Source of the DNA: Cristatella mucedo
Lineage: Eukaryota; Bryozoa; Phylactolaemata; Cristatellidae
NCBI GenBank assembly: GCA_009760855.2
Contig: WPIO01000045.1
Span: 1,892,501 to 1,956,500 of the forward strand
DNA length: 64,000 nucleotides
Direction: 5' to 3'
Part shown: piece after piece, positions 47,071-59,348 of the stretch
Layout of the letters: the number at the start of each line of letters is the position of its first letter
Numbering within the stretch: position 1 is the first letter of the stretch
Program-made: the position numbers and the translations under genes
Notes under the pieces: generated by a model
Told to the model about the DNA's origin: nothing
What the model saw: the letters and a program-made list of their open reading frames with translations, nothing else
Databases searched by the model: none

Positions 47071-47481
47071 AGCTTCTGGCTCCAAGACATGTGCCATTTT
47101 ACGGATATTATGTTGTGGCCCTATCTATGCGCTGGGACTGAAAGATTAATTGGATGCACCAGGTCGCTCTTCAATAACCGTTCGGGAATTTTTGCACAAA
47201 ACGCCAACGTTTTAATCATGCTATTTTGTGCACATACATCAATCAGCCTGATATAGTTTGAAACGATACTAGAAATAGAAGAAGCGATATAAATAAAAAC
47301 ATGCTCAACAGCTTTTCTGAGGACTAAAAAAATTAATTACTGTTTCTTAACAACTATTTTCTGGGTCTTATTTCTCATGGTTTGCCTAATATGTGTACTA
47401 AATTGAACTGTCTCTTAATATTCTCCATAGGTATTTTTTTAATACATTAGATCACATGGTTTTTGCATCTTATGTGTTTGC

Positions 47482-47897
47482 AAAGACTCATGTACAAACC
47501 TTAAATCCTTTGGAGACCGTGCATTTAGCTCGTATGCTCCCACAGCCTGGAACTCCCTCCCGACCTGCATCAGAACATCCCCTGACCTGACCACATTTAA
47601 AAGAAACTTAAAAACATACCTATTTAGGACAGCATTTAGTGGGTCCCTGTGATTCGTCCTTGGTGTGCTTATGCGTGCTGACACTGTTCATGCTGCCACT
47701 AACCACATTTGCATGCTGACCCAGTGCATGTAACCCCTAACCATGTTATTCATTTTGTTTGTTTTTCAAGCATGATTTTACTTACTATTCTATTGCGTAT
47801 CACTTTGCAGCAAATGTAAAGCGCCTAGAAAGAGATTAAGTTCTCTGAGGGCGCTTTATCAAGTGCAATATTATTATTATTATTATTATTATTATTA
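47482..47897 (+). mobile_element. LINE family 1 copy, 5'-truncated
   Basis: Starts acaaaccttaaatcctttgg (NLKSFGDRAF), followed by NSLPTCIRTSPDLTTFKRN-type coding, full 3' untranslated region and a long (ATT)n. Confidence 0.9.
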
Positions 47898-48329
47898 TGT
47901 AACAGTTAATGCAGATTCACATCCCTTTTTCATCAGGAACGTGTGTATAGTCTGCAACTGGGTCTCCACTAGATCTGAGCATGCAAAACACCAGGTGTCT
48001 CAAACCTTGACCACTTCCAAAGAAGTCCGAAACAGTCGTTCACATGCATTTTTTGAGATGGGTATATTTGGCACACCCAAAATGTTTATTCTACTCTCTT
48101 ATGATGGGCCTACCAGACACTATTGTTCGAAACCACAATAGTTGCTCAACACTCTTTAAGCCACAAGCAATTTACTTTTGCATGTTGTTCATACCTAGAA
48201 AGCTAACTGAGGTGTACAGTTTGCAGCATGTATAGCTTCCTCGTATTATCTCTACCTAGTGGTAATATGTTTGGCCTTGATTTCCAATGTGTGTATTGTA
48301 TACGGTGTACTACAGTGTACTACAGTGTA

Positions 48330-48331
<2 letters not shown>

Positions 48332-48421
<90 letters not shown>

Positions 48422-48467
48422 ACATATATATATACACATATATACAGGCCTGTGTGTGTGTGGGGGG

Positions 48468-48540
<73 letters not shown>
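48332..48540. repeat. (AC)n followed by (GT)n, inverted microsatellite pair
   Basis: Perfect AC at 48332-48414 and GT at 48451-48462 and 48469-48540, separated by a short AT-rich and G-rich spacer. The two runs are complementary to each other. Confidence 0.95.
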
Positions 48541-48541
<1 letters not shown>

Positions 48542-48604
48542 ATGTGGGTATGTGCACGTGCATAGTATACAGTTAACTGATTCAATAGAATCATTTGATC
48601 ACCT

Positions 48605-48690
48605 AAATAGCGTCAGAATAGCTTTAACGACTATCAAACTGCTTGACAGTGGGCAATAAAGGATCCTCACTGCAGAGCTCAAATTTACAG
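48605..48690 (-). mobile_element. SINE-A fragment
   Basis: agcgtcagaatagctttaac, gactatcaaactgcttgaca, gtgggcaataaaggatcctc match the SINE-A body on the reverse strand. Confidence 0.65.
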
Positions 48691-49150
48691 GTGTAATTCA
48701 ATAAATTTAATGGGAAATACAGGATCGCCCACAGCAGGGCTCAACTATACAGGTGTATTTAATAATCTGAAGGAGAAATGAGAGCTGTAATCTGACGAAA
48801 GGACCGGTAGTAAACAATAGGACAGTTATTTAACAGCAAAATGTGAAAGGGAGGGGTCTCAGATCAAAATAAGCTTGTGTATAAAGAAAGAACAGTTGGA
48901 AGCTGAGAAAAACTAAAAATTAACAGGCACCCGTAGCGAAGAAAGGGGAGGTCAAAGAACAACAGACGCCTACCTACGTGACAAGCAAACACGTGGGGGT
49001 ACAACATCAGCCGGCTTCGCCGATGCAGGGTGCAGGGCTTCGCCAGACGAAGGCCAAGGCCATGACAAGCCACCTGGCAGCCGTCCTCACATCCGGAGAG
49101 GCTCCGAGCTGCCGATCGATATGTTTCCTAAGCCAACCAATTGATCTTAC

Positions 49151-49286
49151 CTTGGCCTCGAGTTTCGATTTATCAAGCGGCTGAAATGGGTTCACTGCAG
49201 GATCGTCACCGTCTACATCATCCGCCTCGGGCGCCGGGTCGGCCGTGCCGCCGTTCCGCTCTCGTTCCTCTCGCTCTTGCTTCTCT
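49151..49286 (-). CDS. ARL13B: ARL13B-like ciliary GTPase, end of coiled coil and NPFQP exon
   Basis: The exon continues the charged helix (R-EKQEREERERNGG) and then enters an acidic linker containing the motif NPFQPLDKSKLEAK. NPFQP occurs at the same place in human ARL13B, just after the coiled coil, and is a strong family marker. The acceptor is cgctcttgcttcag, phase 2, and the donor is AAG|gtaaga, phase 0. The intron before it is only 170 bp. Together with the previous exon this gives a continuous 113-residue stretch whose order (G5, WLL helix, charged coiled coil, NPFQP) is found in ARL13B and not in other ARF-like GTPases. Confidence 0.9.
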
Positions 49287-49456
49287 CTGAAGCAAGAGCG
49301 AGAGCACGGTCACTACAGGCTGAGAGCACGAGCTTGCACGAGCTGCGGCCGATAAGCAGCCGTCGGGCCGGAGCATAGGCAGGGGACGGAGCCGCTCGGG
49401 AGCGGCAGCACAAGTGGCGAGACCATACGGCGGCGCGGCACGGCAGCAACACGAAC

Positions 49457-49659
49457 CTCTGCTCACGGACAAGTCGCACGCGCTCCATCCGCTTCGCCTT
49501 TTCCTCCTTCTCCTGCTGCCGCCTGCTCTCGATATCGGCCACGACTCGCTTGTGCAGTGTATCAAAGTCCTGCTCGATAGCTTCGAGCAACCAGTGGAGG
49601 CCGGCTCGGATGGCACCGTCCATCTTCTTTCCAGTGCCCGCCATAGCTGAGCACGTGAC
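49457..49659 (-). CDS. ARL13B: ARL13B-like ciliary GTPase, G5 motif and coiled-coil exon
   Basis: This exon completes the GTPase domain and begins the long coiled coil special to ARL13B. It reads VTCSAMAGTGKKMDGAIRAG, then LHWLLEAIEQDFDTL, then a charged helix (RRQQEKEEKAKRMERVR). TCSA is the G5 motif, matching PCSA in the human protein; GTGKK.D..I..GL.WLL matches the human GYGKKID.SIKKGLYWLL. The acceptor is ccggctgtag|GTC, phase 0. The 3' end is at AG|gttcgt, phase 2, the only frame-compatible donor found; gttcgt is weaker than the other donors of this gene. The coiled coil is the region that binds ARL3 and supports exchange activity in studied species. Confidence 0.92.
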
Positions 49660-51081
49660 CTACAGCCGGTCGACAAGCTACCGCTTGAACTATCCGTGTC
49701 ACAGGGCACTGCATCTCAGCAGAAAACGGTTCAAGTTAAAAGGCAGACCAAGCCGCGCAGAACCAGCTACAGCCCACTTATACGAGCATTTCAACTGGAG
49801 AAAGGACAGACCGAATGGAGAGGCCAGAGTACCGATACCAGAGTACCAGCGAACAGACCAGACTGCAAGGCCTTGCCGAGCCAAACTGGCTGGTGTGTCG
49901 ATCGCAGGAGGTGCTCCGCCAGCCTTCGGGCTCGGTTTTTGCTTTCGAAATATCTCTCGGGCAGCATCAGGCACATCTCCATCGCAGTTGCGTTTTGCCT
50001 AGGGCAGCCGACGAGGTAGGGGCCAATCCCACTCCTCCTGGCAGCCCACTTTCTGCGACTAACGAACGCACGGGCTCCTGCCTCAAACCATGTCTGCTCC
50101 CTCAAAAAGTGAATAAGGCCGGATGGGCCAGTGCGCTCACACTCAAGAACGGCCCGGGCCGATAGTCGAACCGAGCAAGTTTAGGGTGAATTTCAAGCAT
50201 CGCCAGCAACTCGATTCCCGCTAGAATGAAGGTGCTCAATCTAGCGATCGGCAGCTGCCGCCGGCTGAGCTGGCACCATTCGGCAACGACGAAATTCGGC
50301 TGCATGCAGAGCGGCCCTGCGACCAAGAGGGCGACGCCGTGCCCTCTAGAAAGAGCAAAGCAAAGAGCAAGAGCCCCCGGACAAAGGTGAACAGGCGGAC
50401 CCGGTGCGTAAAGCTAGCCGTGCTCGATCGAATCGTCAGCAATCCAAAAACAGCTCTTGCGACACGACAGCCACCGAAAATATGCCGGCATTTGCAAGGT
50501 AAATGGCGAATTTACAACGGGTCCAGCAGAGTTCGCGAGGCTTGATGTGGTCAGGCGAATGCCATAGCCACCGACTGCAATGGCATACGAGGCAATGCAC
50601 AATGCACTACGATAAAAATCTTTATATAAAACGCACAACCGACTGAGACCTGGTCATTAACAGCTGATACACGCCCCCACCCCGACGTATTGTGCTACTG
50701 AATGGTCAGGCCAGGTCTGTCAATTGTAGGCAACGCCTAGGCAGCAGCTGGTCCTTTCATCTGCTCGGGGACACACGCTGGTGTTGTTTTTAAGCAAACA
50801 GCCACGAGGAAATCCAAACCGCATTTTAGGCACCGCCTTTGATGTTGGCAAGCAGGCCGGCAGGTAAGCATCCAAATAAAAAACCTGCAACCTTTTTGCT
50901 ACAATGTTGATGCAACATTGAACAATAGCATTACGTCGTAAAGTTGACGGGCTCTGATTTTGACCCCAAGATTGCTATCGCCTGGCTTCTGTACTCTGCT
51001 TAAGAAATTCAGAGAGAGAGCAAGAGATCAAACAAGAGTGAGAGAGCAGACAAGAGAAAGCTAGAGAGATAGAGAGAGAGC

Positions 51082-51219
<138 letters not shown>

Positions 51220-51539
51220 GGAAAGGAAGCAGGAAGGAGAGAGCGCAGTGGTCTCCGGTTTCAGCTTCACTTTGTGCTTCACCTTCAATTCCGATGAACT
51301 AAGCAAAGCCAATGAGCCGCAATGTCGTGGCATTTTAGCACCATCGCCAAGGGTTTCGGTAGAGAACCAAAGAGCTGGGTGACTAGTCAGATCTGTATAA
51401 CCCTAAGTAATCCTTGGAAAGCTCGTGTTGCTTAAAAAGAGAAAGGCTTGTCATGTTGTCATAGGGATTTGAACTTAAGATCTATGATAACAGTTCTTAA
51501 CACCAGGGCAGAGATTATGTATGCATGAATACAATATGT

Positions 51540-52300
51540 ATGTATCTCCGGCTGTAACTTCGCAAAGCCACAAAGACTATGTGGGTGATATGCAGGAGTG
51601 TTTTATATAGCACACTCAAAGCTTAAGCAGCTTTCGGTACGCATTCGGTAGCCAACAGACTTCATCTGATGCTACAAAGAAAAAGTGAAAATCAGGCTTG
51701 TTCGAGAGGGCAGTTGAGGTAGTGAGTAACACGGTACTTTCCCGGGTCAGGACGGTTGGAATGGATGTTCCGTAATGTATCTCTGTCTGTAACTCCACAA
51801 AGCCATACGGACTATGTGGGTGTTATGTAGGAGAGTTTTGTATAGCAAACTCACAGCCTAAGCCACTTTCGGTACACATTCGGTAGCCAACAGAATTCGT
51901 CTCACGCAACAAAGAGAAAGTGGAAAGCATAGCAGAGTCATGAGAGCAGTTGAGGTGGTGAGTAGCATGGAAGTAGCAGCTCAGGACTGCTTAAAAGGAT
52001 GTGCCACAGTCGGCAACAGGAGAGTAGCTGTCATTGTGTAAGAATTGTGGAGGCGAGATCCACAGTCTAGGACCTGCAGAGCTAAAGCTTCTGTCACTAA
52101 CGGTCTTTAAGCGAAGCCATAGTCGGCAGCAGGAGAGTAGATGTCGTTTCATAAGAATTGTGGAACGGAGTTCCACAGGCTAGAACCTGCAGAGCAAAAG
52201 CTTCTGTTGCCAGTGGTATTTAAGCAGAGGAATGAAAATGCTGATTCATTGTTCATAGAGGACCTGAGGGCACGAGGTAGCTGAAACTAATGCAGAAGTT
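51540..52300 (-). mobile_element. LINE family 2, two or three partial copies in tandem
   Basis: Reverse-strand words of family 2 begin at about 51540, restart at about 51776 (ctctgtctgtaactccacaa) and part of the module repeats again near 52115 (agtcggcagcaggagagtag). The frame contains TVSDRSFSSAGPRLWISPPQ and DSYSPVADCGTSF. Confidence 0.8.
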
Positions 52301-52687
52301 TTGCTGCACGTCTTCTGCACGAGAGGCAGGTTACCTGCTGCCTTAGCATCCCACAAGAATAATGAGGAGTAAAACAATACCAACAGGTAGCCCCTGCTAT
52401 GGTGTAAAACCGCCAGGTGATATTCAACGGGCTCAGGCTAGCTTCAACAATATTGTCAATACTTATTGACAGTTTTTCAAATGCTTATGTCTGAGAGCTC
52501 GTGCTTTGTCATACTGGTGCTGAACTTGTCCTGAACCAAAGTAAACCATTTCCGACAAACTAAGTTTAATTACTGCAAGCAACTTCAATAAGAAGGAACT
52601 AAATCGATAATCATATTTCACTTTCATTCGAAACACGTCTTTTCTGCTTGTCACTACAGTGATATCATGACATCACATCTACAGACA

Positions 52688-53253
52688 CATCAGCTTCACA
52701 ATCAAGTCTGCCTAATTTCAGATACATAACATAGCTAAAATTCGGGCTTGTTTAGATAGGGATACCACGTCTAAGTTGGTCCACGCATTTGTGACATCCC
52801 GTCTTGACTTCTGCAACTCACTGCTTACTGGCCTACCAGCATGTGCGATCAGGCGATTGCAGCTGGTGCAAAACTCTGCAGCTAGGCTTGTCTGTCGTGA
52901 GCTTCGCAGTTGCCACATCACACCACTTCTCGCTGACCTGCACTGGCTACCAGTCAAGCAATGGATTGTCTTCAAGGTTTTGTCGCTCACTTTTAGGTCC
53001 CTTCATTCTATGGCTCCAGCCTATCTCTCCGACATACTACCCCATCAGGCCAAGCATCGTACCACCCGCTTTTCGGAATCCAACAGTCTAGAAATACCTT
53101 GTACAAACCTTAAATCCTTTGGAGACCGTGCATTTAGTTCGTATGCTCCTATAGCCTGGAACTCACTCCCGACTTATGCCAGAACATCTCCTGACTTGAC
53201 CAAACTTAAAAAGAACTTAAAAACACCTATTTAGGACAGCATTTAGTGGGTAG
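52688..53253 (+). mobile_element. LINE family 1 copy, open coding end, no tail
   Basis: A 152-codon open frame: VHAFVTSRLDFCNSLLTGLP, IRRLQLVQNSAARLV, CHITPLLADLHWLPVKQ, FGDRAFSSYAPIAWNSLPTY. This is the conserved C-terminal region of CR1/L2-like reverse-transcriptase proteins. The element stops at agcatttagtgggta before its 3' untranslated region and is followed by a (CA)n run, so the tail was lost. Confidence 0.9.
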
Positions 53254-53269
53254 TGATGCATATATCAGG

Positions 53270-53271
<2 letters not shown>

Positions 53272-53338
<67 letters not shown>
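53272..53338. repeat. (AC)n microsatellite
   Basis: About 33 perfect AC units directly after the tailless LINE copy. Confidence 0.95.
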
Positions 53339-53344
<6 letters not shown>

Positions 53345-53564
53345 GACAAATACAAGTAAACAAGCACAAGTGAACGCTCAAACTATGTGCAATCGACTAG
53401 AAGTAGGCAGCCCTGATTTCTTTGGGTACTAAAACTAACCGGTTGCAACCCACTGGCTCCCATCGAGAAGGGCATATACTTAAATGAAACACTCACTCAC
53501 TTGCAAGCTTTTTAAGATCTCCCATTACATTGCCACGGTTTATGACTCTGACATACTGACTGGC

Positions 53565-54112
53565 TTTCTCTAGCATCACCACGGCGCTTGGCTCCTCCAT
53601 GCCTAGCTGAACTGCTGCACTAGTTTCAGCCTCAGGTCCTGTATGGACAATAAAGTAGCTGTTACATTCCTCTACTTAAAGGCCGTTAGCAACAGAAGCT
53701 TTTGCTCTGCAGGTCCTAGCCTGTGGAATTCGCTTCCACAATTCTTATGCAAAGACAACTACTCTCCTATTGCCGACTATGGCTCATCCTTTCCAGAGGT
53801 CCTGAGCTGCTACTTCCATGCTACTCGCTACCTCAATTGCTCTCCTGACTCTGCTTTGCTTCCCACTTTTTCTTTGGTGCATGAGATGAGGTCTGTCGGC
53901 TACCGCATGCGTACCGAGAGCTGCTTTAGCTGTGTGTGTGCTACACAAAAACTCTACTGCCTAACACATACATAGTCTTTGTGGAGTTACAGATGGAGAT
54001 ACATTGCCTTAAATTGCATCACTCCGAAAGCTGCTAAGGCTGTGAGTGCGCTATACAAAAACTCTACTGCCTAACACACACATAGTCTTTGTGGAGTTAC
54101 AGATGGAGATAC
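53565..54112 (+). mobile_element. LINE family 2 copy, most open
   Basis: Forward frame of 110 codons: VAVTFLYLKAVSNRSFCSAG, SLWNSLPQFLCKDNYSP, YGSSFPEVLSCYFHATRYLN. The 3' end (gtctttgtggagttacagat, ggagatacat) occurs twice in tandem (about 53960-54010 and 54075-54112). Confidence 0.8.
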
Positions 54113-54132
54113 ATCACCTTACATCGCATCAC

Positions 54133-54440
54133 TCCTCTTAGAGTGGTCATTTAGCTGTGCCTCTTAACTTGCCTTCAGTTAGTATGCTCTCAAAGCCTGG
54201 AACACTACCGACTGACGGTACAACATCCCCTGGCTTGACGACAATGAAAAGGAAGCTAAAAGCAATTTGCTTCTCACAGCATTTCCTCAGTCCATGCGAA
54301 ATGCTAATTTATGAGCTTAAGACTTTCAGACAACTGGTCAAGCTACGATTACTTTATTAGTTAATATGCCCTCTATCCACCATGCATCAAGTACCTTTAA
54401 GGTGATTTTGTTATCCTAAGTTGTTATTATAACAATTACA
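54133..54440 (+). mobile_element. LINE family 1-related coding fragment, diverged
   Basis: PLNLPSVSMLSKPGTLPTDG and FKRKLKAI-like words correspond to the end of the LINE protein, followed by a degraded 3' region. Confidence 0.5.
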
Positions 54441-54486
54441 GTAATACTAATGCATTTATAATCGGTATTCATATGAGCTTTTTCAC

Positions 54487-55742
54487 GTGGGAAACTTGCT
54501 CCTAGGAGAGGAGATTCCACAGTATTGATGTGAATGGACAAAGGTCATCCGAGGTACCTCTAAAATACGGGGTACCTCAGGGCTCCGTGCTAGGTCCGAT
54601 TCTTTTCACGATTTATACTCTCCCTCTTGCCGATGTGATTGCCAAGCGCAATCTAGGCTTTCACTTCTATGTGCATGACACTCAGTGGTACCTTTGTTTT
54701 GATCCCAGCCTTCGAGCACTTCGAATTCTCTCAACTCTCTTGCTGCATGTATTGATGACATCTGCACATGGATGGCAGCAAATTTTCTCAAATTAAATGC
54801 TGATAGAACTAACCTACTAGCTATAGGCAAACCAAGTGTGATTCAGAAATTGGAAAGGCTAACGCTCAAAATCAGCTCTGCCAGCATATCTCCTGTTGAA
54901 TCTGCACGAAATCTAGGTGTTCTGTTCCAAAGAGACTTTTCGTTAGACGACCACATCAGCTCCGCAATCAAGTCTGCCTAATTTCAGATACATAACATAG
55001 CTAAAATTCGGGCTTGTTTAGATAGGGATACCGTATCTAAGTTGGTCCATGCATTTGTGACATCCCGTCTTGACTTCTGTAACTCACTGTTTGCTGGCCT
55101 ACCGGCATCTGCAATCAGGTGCTTACAGCTGGTGCAAAACTCGGCAGCTAGGATTGTCTGTCCTGAGCTTTGCAGTTGCCACATCACACCACTTCTTGCC
55201 GACTTGCAATAGCTACCAGTCAAGCAACGGATCGACTTCAGGGTTCTGTCGCACACTTTTAGGTCCCTCCATTCTTTGGCTCCAGCCTGCCTATCAGCTC
55301 TACTCCCCCACCAGATCAAGCAGCGTACCACCTGCTTTTCGGAAACTAACTGTTTACATATACTTCGTACAAACCTCAAATCCTTTGGAGACCGTGCATT
55401 TAGTTTGTGTGCTCCCAAAGCTTGGAACTCACTCCCGACTTGCATCATGACATCCCTTAACTTGACCACATTTAAAAAGAAATTAAAAACGCACCTATTT
55501 ATGACAGCATTTAGAGGCTCACTGTGAATCGACCTTTATGTGCTTATGCATGCTGCCACTGTTGCATGCTGCCAGTAACCACACTTTCATGCTGACCCTG
55601 TGCATGTCACCCCTAACCATGTTATTCGCGTTGTTTATCAAGCACGATACTACTCACCACTCGATTTTGTTTCCTTTGCAGCTAATGCAAAGCACCTAGA
55701 AAGAGCTCTGAAGGCACTTTATCGAGTGTATTATTATTTTTA
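54487..55742 (+). mobile_element. LINE family 1 copy, longest in window, includes reverse-transcriptase core
   Basis: About 1.25 kb. The first frame contains the reverse-transcriptase motif GVPQGSVLGPILFTIYTLPL and then FHFYVHDTQWYL, where active elements have F-(A/V)-D-D; the catalytic aspartate pair is broken (V-H-D). It continues through LKLNADRTNLLAIG (thumb side), the C-terminal region and the 3' tail. Several frameshifts; not active. Confidence 0.9.
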
Positions 55743-56002
55743 TTATCTTTACTATTATTATCAAAGCTTATGCTGCAGGAAGCATCGAAAGTATACCAAC
55801 CGGGTCGAAGCCTGACTAGGAACCCCCAGGGGTGTATTCCACAACTAGAGGTAGAGGTAACTAAGGCCAACGATTAGGATCCCGTATGCATAGAGTCAGC
55901 TTCCTCCATTGATCAGGTGCTCGGCTATTTCGAGGACACCGAAAATATGCGCGACTTCCAAATAAACCGGAGCACCCTAATACTCGCTGCAGTATTTTAT
56001 AA

Positions 56003-56078
56003 TGGTGTTAATAATATAGCGTTTGTATAGCACCCTCAGAGAACTGAATCTCTTCCTAGGCACTTTACAGATGCTGTA
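56003..56078 (-). mobile_element. LINE family 1 tail fragment
   Basis: Reversed tail: tatagcaccctcagagaact, gaatctcttcctaggcactt. Confidence 0.75.
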
Positions 56079-56089
56079 TAGAGTTTGTG

Positions 56090-57470
56090 TGGCTATCTTT
56101 GGTGTGGCCATCGATAGCTGCACACGAGTTGGCATCAAGAAAAGCCAGCTACTGGCTAAACTCACATGTACTCCGGCATTTGGCCCAAAAACAAATGAAG
56201 GCCCGGAGGAGAAAGGAAGAGAAGAGGAATGAAGGAAGGGAGGGAGGGAAGAGGAGTGGGAGAGGAGGGGCAGGGTGAAAGAGGGGGAAGAGAGGGAGAG
56301 GTGGAGGGGGAGGGGTGAAAGGGAAGGGAATGGCTGCTTGGCGATAGGCAACAGCTGCTGCAGCTGCAGCCATGCAGCATCCTTGTCAATTAGCTGGCAG
56401 CAGCAGCTGCTGTATCATGCTGCATCATCGGGGCATCGGGTTCCGGCACCAGACGACACCACTTTTCCATGTGACTAGTTGGCAGAATAATAGCATACCA
56501 TGAGACCTCATTGTGCAAACCTGCACGTCACACTAAGTTATGCATCTAATCCGAATGGAAATAATTAAGTTAGTCACTGCTCACACGTAAAGCTGGCAGA
56601 GCATGCTAAAGTTAAGCCATTAAAGTAATTAGCAGCCGAATAGCCTCCGTCTGGCATCCCCTAGGCGACTGCAGTGCGACAAGAGTTCACGAGACTCGTG
56701 CTCGACTACTACTCATGTATTGGCAGGGTATGTGGGCGTGACGAATTGTGAATGGACTAACCCAGTTGTCGGTGTCACCGAGCTCAAACCCTGCAAAACC
56801 GACGCGATGCAACCTTCCAAGATTCACTGCTTATAACAATAAGAGTGCTCTGGCTAGGCCAGAGCTCCTTGGCTTCGCAGTGAGGCCAAGGACAGGTGAG
56901 ATCAAGCAAAGTCGAACGCACCTGCCTGGTGCATACGTCTTACTGGCTACTAGACAGCACGTGACGTTTCTATGACGCATTTGCAAATTGGTCAGCTGGT
57001 GTGAGCGGCCTGTGCAATCACGGGGCAAATTTCAGACTCTGACGGGAAAGTCAGCTACGATAACCGTGGCCCGAAACTCGGCTTCAGCAGTGATCCAACA
57101 ACGATGCAGCCTTTGCTGTGCAACAAATCATGCACAGCAAGCCACAGGCGCTATTTGGCCGTCTTCATGCAGACCTTTGCCAGCACAAGGCCACAGCTCG
57201 ACTCGTTTTTTTAAAGTGAATGAAGGATGCAGTGACAATGATATGAAGGCAGACAGGCAGAAGAGTTGGCTCACCACTGCGGCTACGACACAAAAAGTAT
57301 TAATCGAAAAAGCATCACCCGATATACACATGCATGTGAACGGAAGTCGCTGCTAATTTGCTTGCCTGTGCTGTCCAATAGAGAAACGGAAGCGCTCTAC
57401 ATCAGTCAGATTACGACTGATATTCGCGGTTCCTTAATTACAATGGCTAGGAACCGATAGTGCGATCTGC
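56090..57470. other. ARL13B intron, mostly unique
   Basis: Contains a purine-rich G/A stretch (56210-56330) and short CAGCTGCTGC motifs at 56350-56415, otherwise no repeat family or exon recognised. Confidence 0.4.
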
Positions 57471-57477
57471 ATAAAAG

Positions 57478-58076
57478 CTAATAATAATAATAATGATAAT
57501 AATGCACTTAATAAAGTGCCCTCAGAGAATTCAATCTCTTTCTAGGTGCTTTACATTTGCTGCAAAGGGAACCGCGATTGAATGGTGAGTAATATCCTGC
57601 ATGATAAACAACATGAATAACATGGTTAGAGGTGACATGCACAGGGTCAGCATGCAAATGTGGTTAGTGGCAGCATGCACAGTGTCAGCACCCATAAGCA
57701 CATGAAGGACGAATCACAGGGACCCACAAAATGCTGTTCTAAAAAGGTGTGTCTTTAAGTTCTTTTTAAATGTGGTCAAGTCAGGGGATGTTCTGATGCA
57801 AGTCGGGAGGGAGTTCCAGGCTTTGGAAGCATACGAACTAAATGCACGGTCTCCAAAGAATTTGAGGTTTGTACGAGGTATTGGCAAACTGATGGACTCC
57901 GAAAAGCAGGTGGTACGATCCTTGGCCTGGTGGGGGAGTAGATCTGAGAGATAGGCTAGAGCCAAAGAATGAAGTGACCTAAAAGTGAACGACAAAACAT
58001 TGAAGTCGATCCGTTGCTTGACTGGTAGCCAGTGTAGGTCGGCAAGAAGTGGTGCGATGTGGCAACTGCGAAGCTC
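57478..58076 (-). mobile_element. LINE family 1 copy
   Basis: Reverse-strand copy of 600 bp with (AAT)n end, full tail and open frame FRSLHSLALAYLSDLLPHQA, FFGDRAFSSYASKAWNSL, TFKKNLKTHLFRTAFCGSL. Confidence 0.9.
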
Positions 58077-58835
58077 AAGCCATGCAACAAGCAGTGAGTC
58101 GTGCTCGAACGGTTGGTGCCTAACCAGCTGGGCTTTAACTTTGGCTCTATACTGTGAGTTCTGCAGGGATTGTTACACATTGCCGCCACTGTTGAATGCC
58201 CGTAACTCCGTTGCTATTAAATGAACTTCTCCATGCTACGGCTACAGACTTCTGTATGCTGTCGAAGTACAATTTTCATCTTAAGGTAAGTGCGCTCTTC
58301 CATGCTGCCGCATTCAGCAAGTCGGAATACCAGCGTGTGCACCAACAAGTTGCTAGCAACGATACAAGACTCGGGTGTCAATGGTATTCGTTGGGCGTTG
58401 GCTGAGACTAGCATCGTTAGGAACGCTGTGTTTTCGGCCAGGCTCTGGCTGGACATGTAAGCCACAAGACCCTGTTTGTAGCTGTAGGAAGGAAGCCACT
58501 GAAACTATTGATAGGTTTAACTTTGCTTGGCAAGTTAATTTTAAATTAGTTACAACCTATTTTTAAAACACATTTTTCTTTTCCCTGAAATATAAAGAGA
58601 TTCTATAATACTAAGAAGAGTAAGATTGGCGGCAGTAGGACAAACTCACCAGCATCACCTAGACCAGCCATCGCTCAGGCCCACCTTTCTCTCCTTTAGC
58701 AAAGTCGGGTTTTCCTTGATTTGTCAGATACTTGCAAGCAATAATGTGTAATTGTTCCCTACTTCGGCTTCCACTTCTCCAGCAAGACAGGCTGGCACTT
58801 AGTCGATGACGTGGCTTCTCTCCTGCTAACTACAA

Positions 58836-59070
58836 GTGCGAGGCAGCCAGGCAGCTGGAACGCAGGTTAGCTCCTTAACTAGTGATCCTTGTGATGATCT
58901 TGCAGGTCGTTTCTCTAGCTTCTTTGTCAGCAAAATAGACAAGATGAGAGAGTGCATCCCTAAGGTAACCACATCCTCACAGGAGTCCACTCCCTCAATT
59001 CCTCGGAGCACCTCAATGTCTGCATTCAAGCCTTTCACATCTAAGCTCATGCTGAAAGTCAATGAAAAGT
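58836..59070 (+). mobile_element. LINE fragment upstream of the reverse transcriptase (uncertain)
   Basis: Forward frame: DDLAGRFSSFFVSKIDKMRE, then SMSAFKPFTSK. F-x-x-FF-x-x-KI-x-K-(I/M)-R is typical of the linker before the reverse-transcriptase domain in CR1/L2-type elements. Confidence 0.5.
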
Positions 59071-59098
59071 GGTAGCCCTCTCAAAAACCCTTCCCACT

Positions 59099-59348
59099 AT
59101 CTAGTGGGTCCCTGTGATTCGGTCCTTCACGTGCTTATGCGTGCTGACACTGTGCATGCTGCCACTAACCACATTTGCATGCCGACCCTGTGCATGTCAC
59201 CCCTAACCATGCTATCCATCTTATTTGTTTTTGACGCATGATGCCACTCACCATTCAATCGTGTTTCCTTTGTACCAAATGTAAAGCACCAAGAAAGTGA
59301 TAAAGTTCTCTGATGGTGCTTTATCAAGTGTTTTATTATTTTTTATTA
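59099..59348 (+). mobile_element. LINE family 1 3' end
   Basis: Untranslated 3' region from agtgggtccctgtgattcgg with diverged tail and short ATT run. Confidence 0.85.

Noticed and set aside
49791-50105. Reverse frame with protein-like sequence just upstream of the G5 exon, considered as an extra ARL13B exon
   Set aside because: Direct joining of 62857-62962 to 49457-49659 already gives the expected spacing between NKQD and TCSA; an added exon would disrupt the fold. No good splice pair found.
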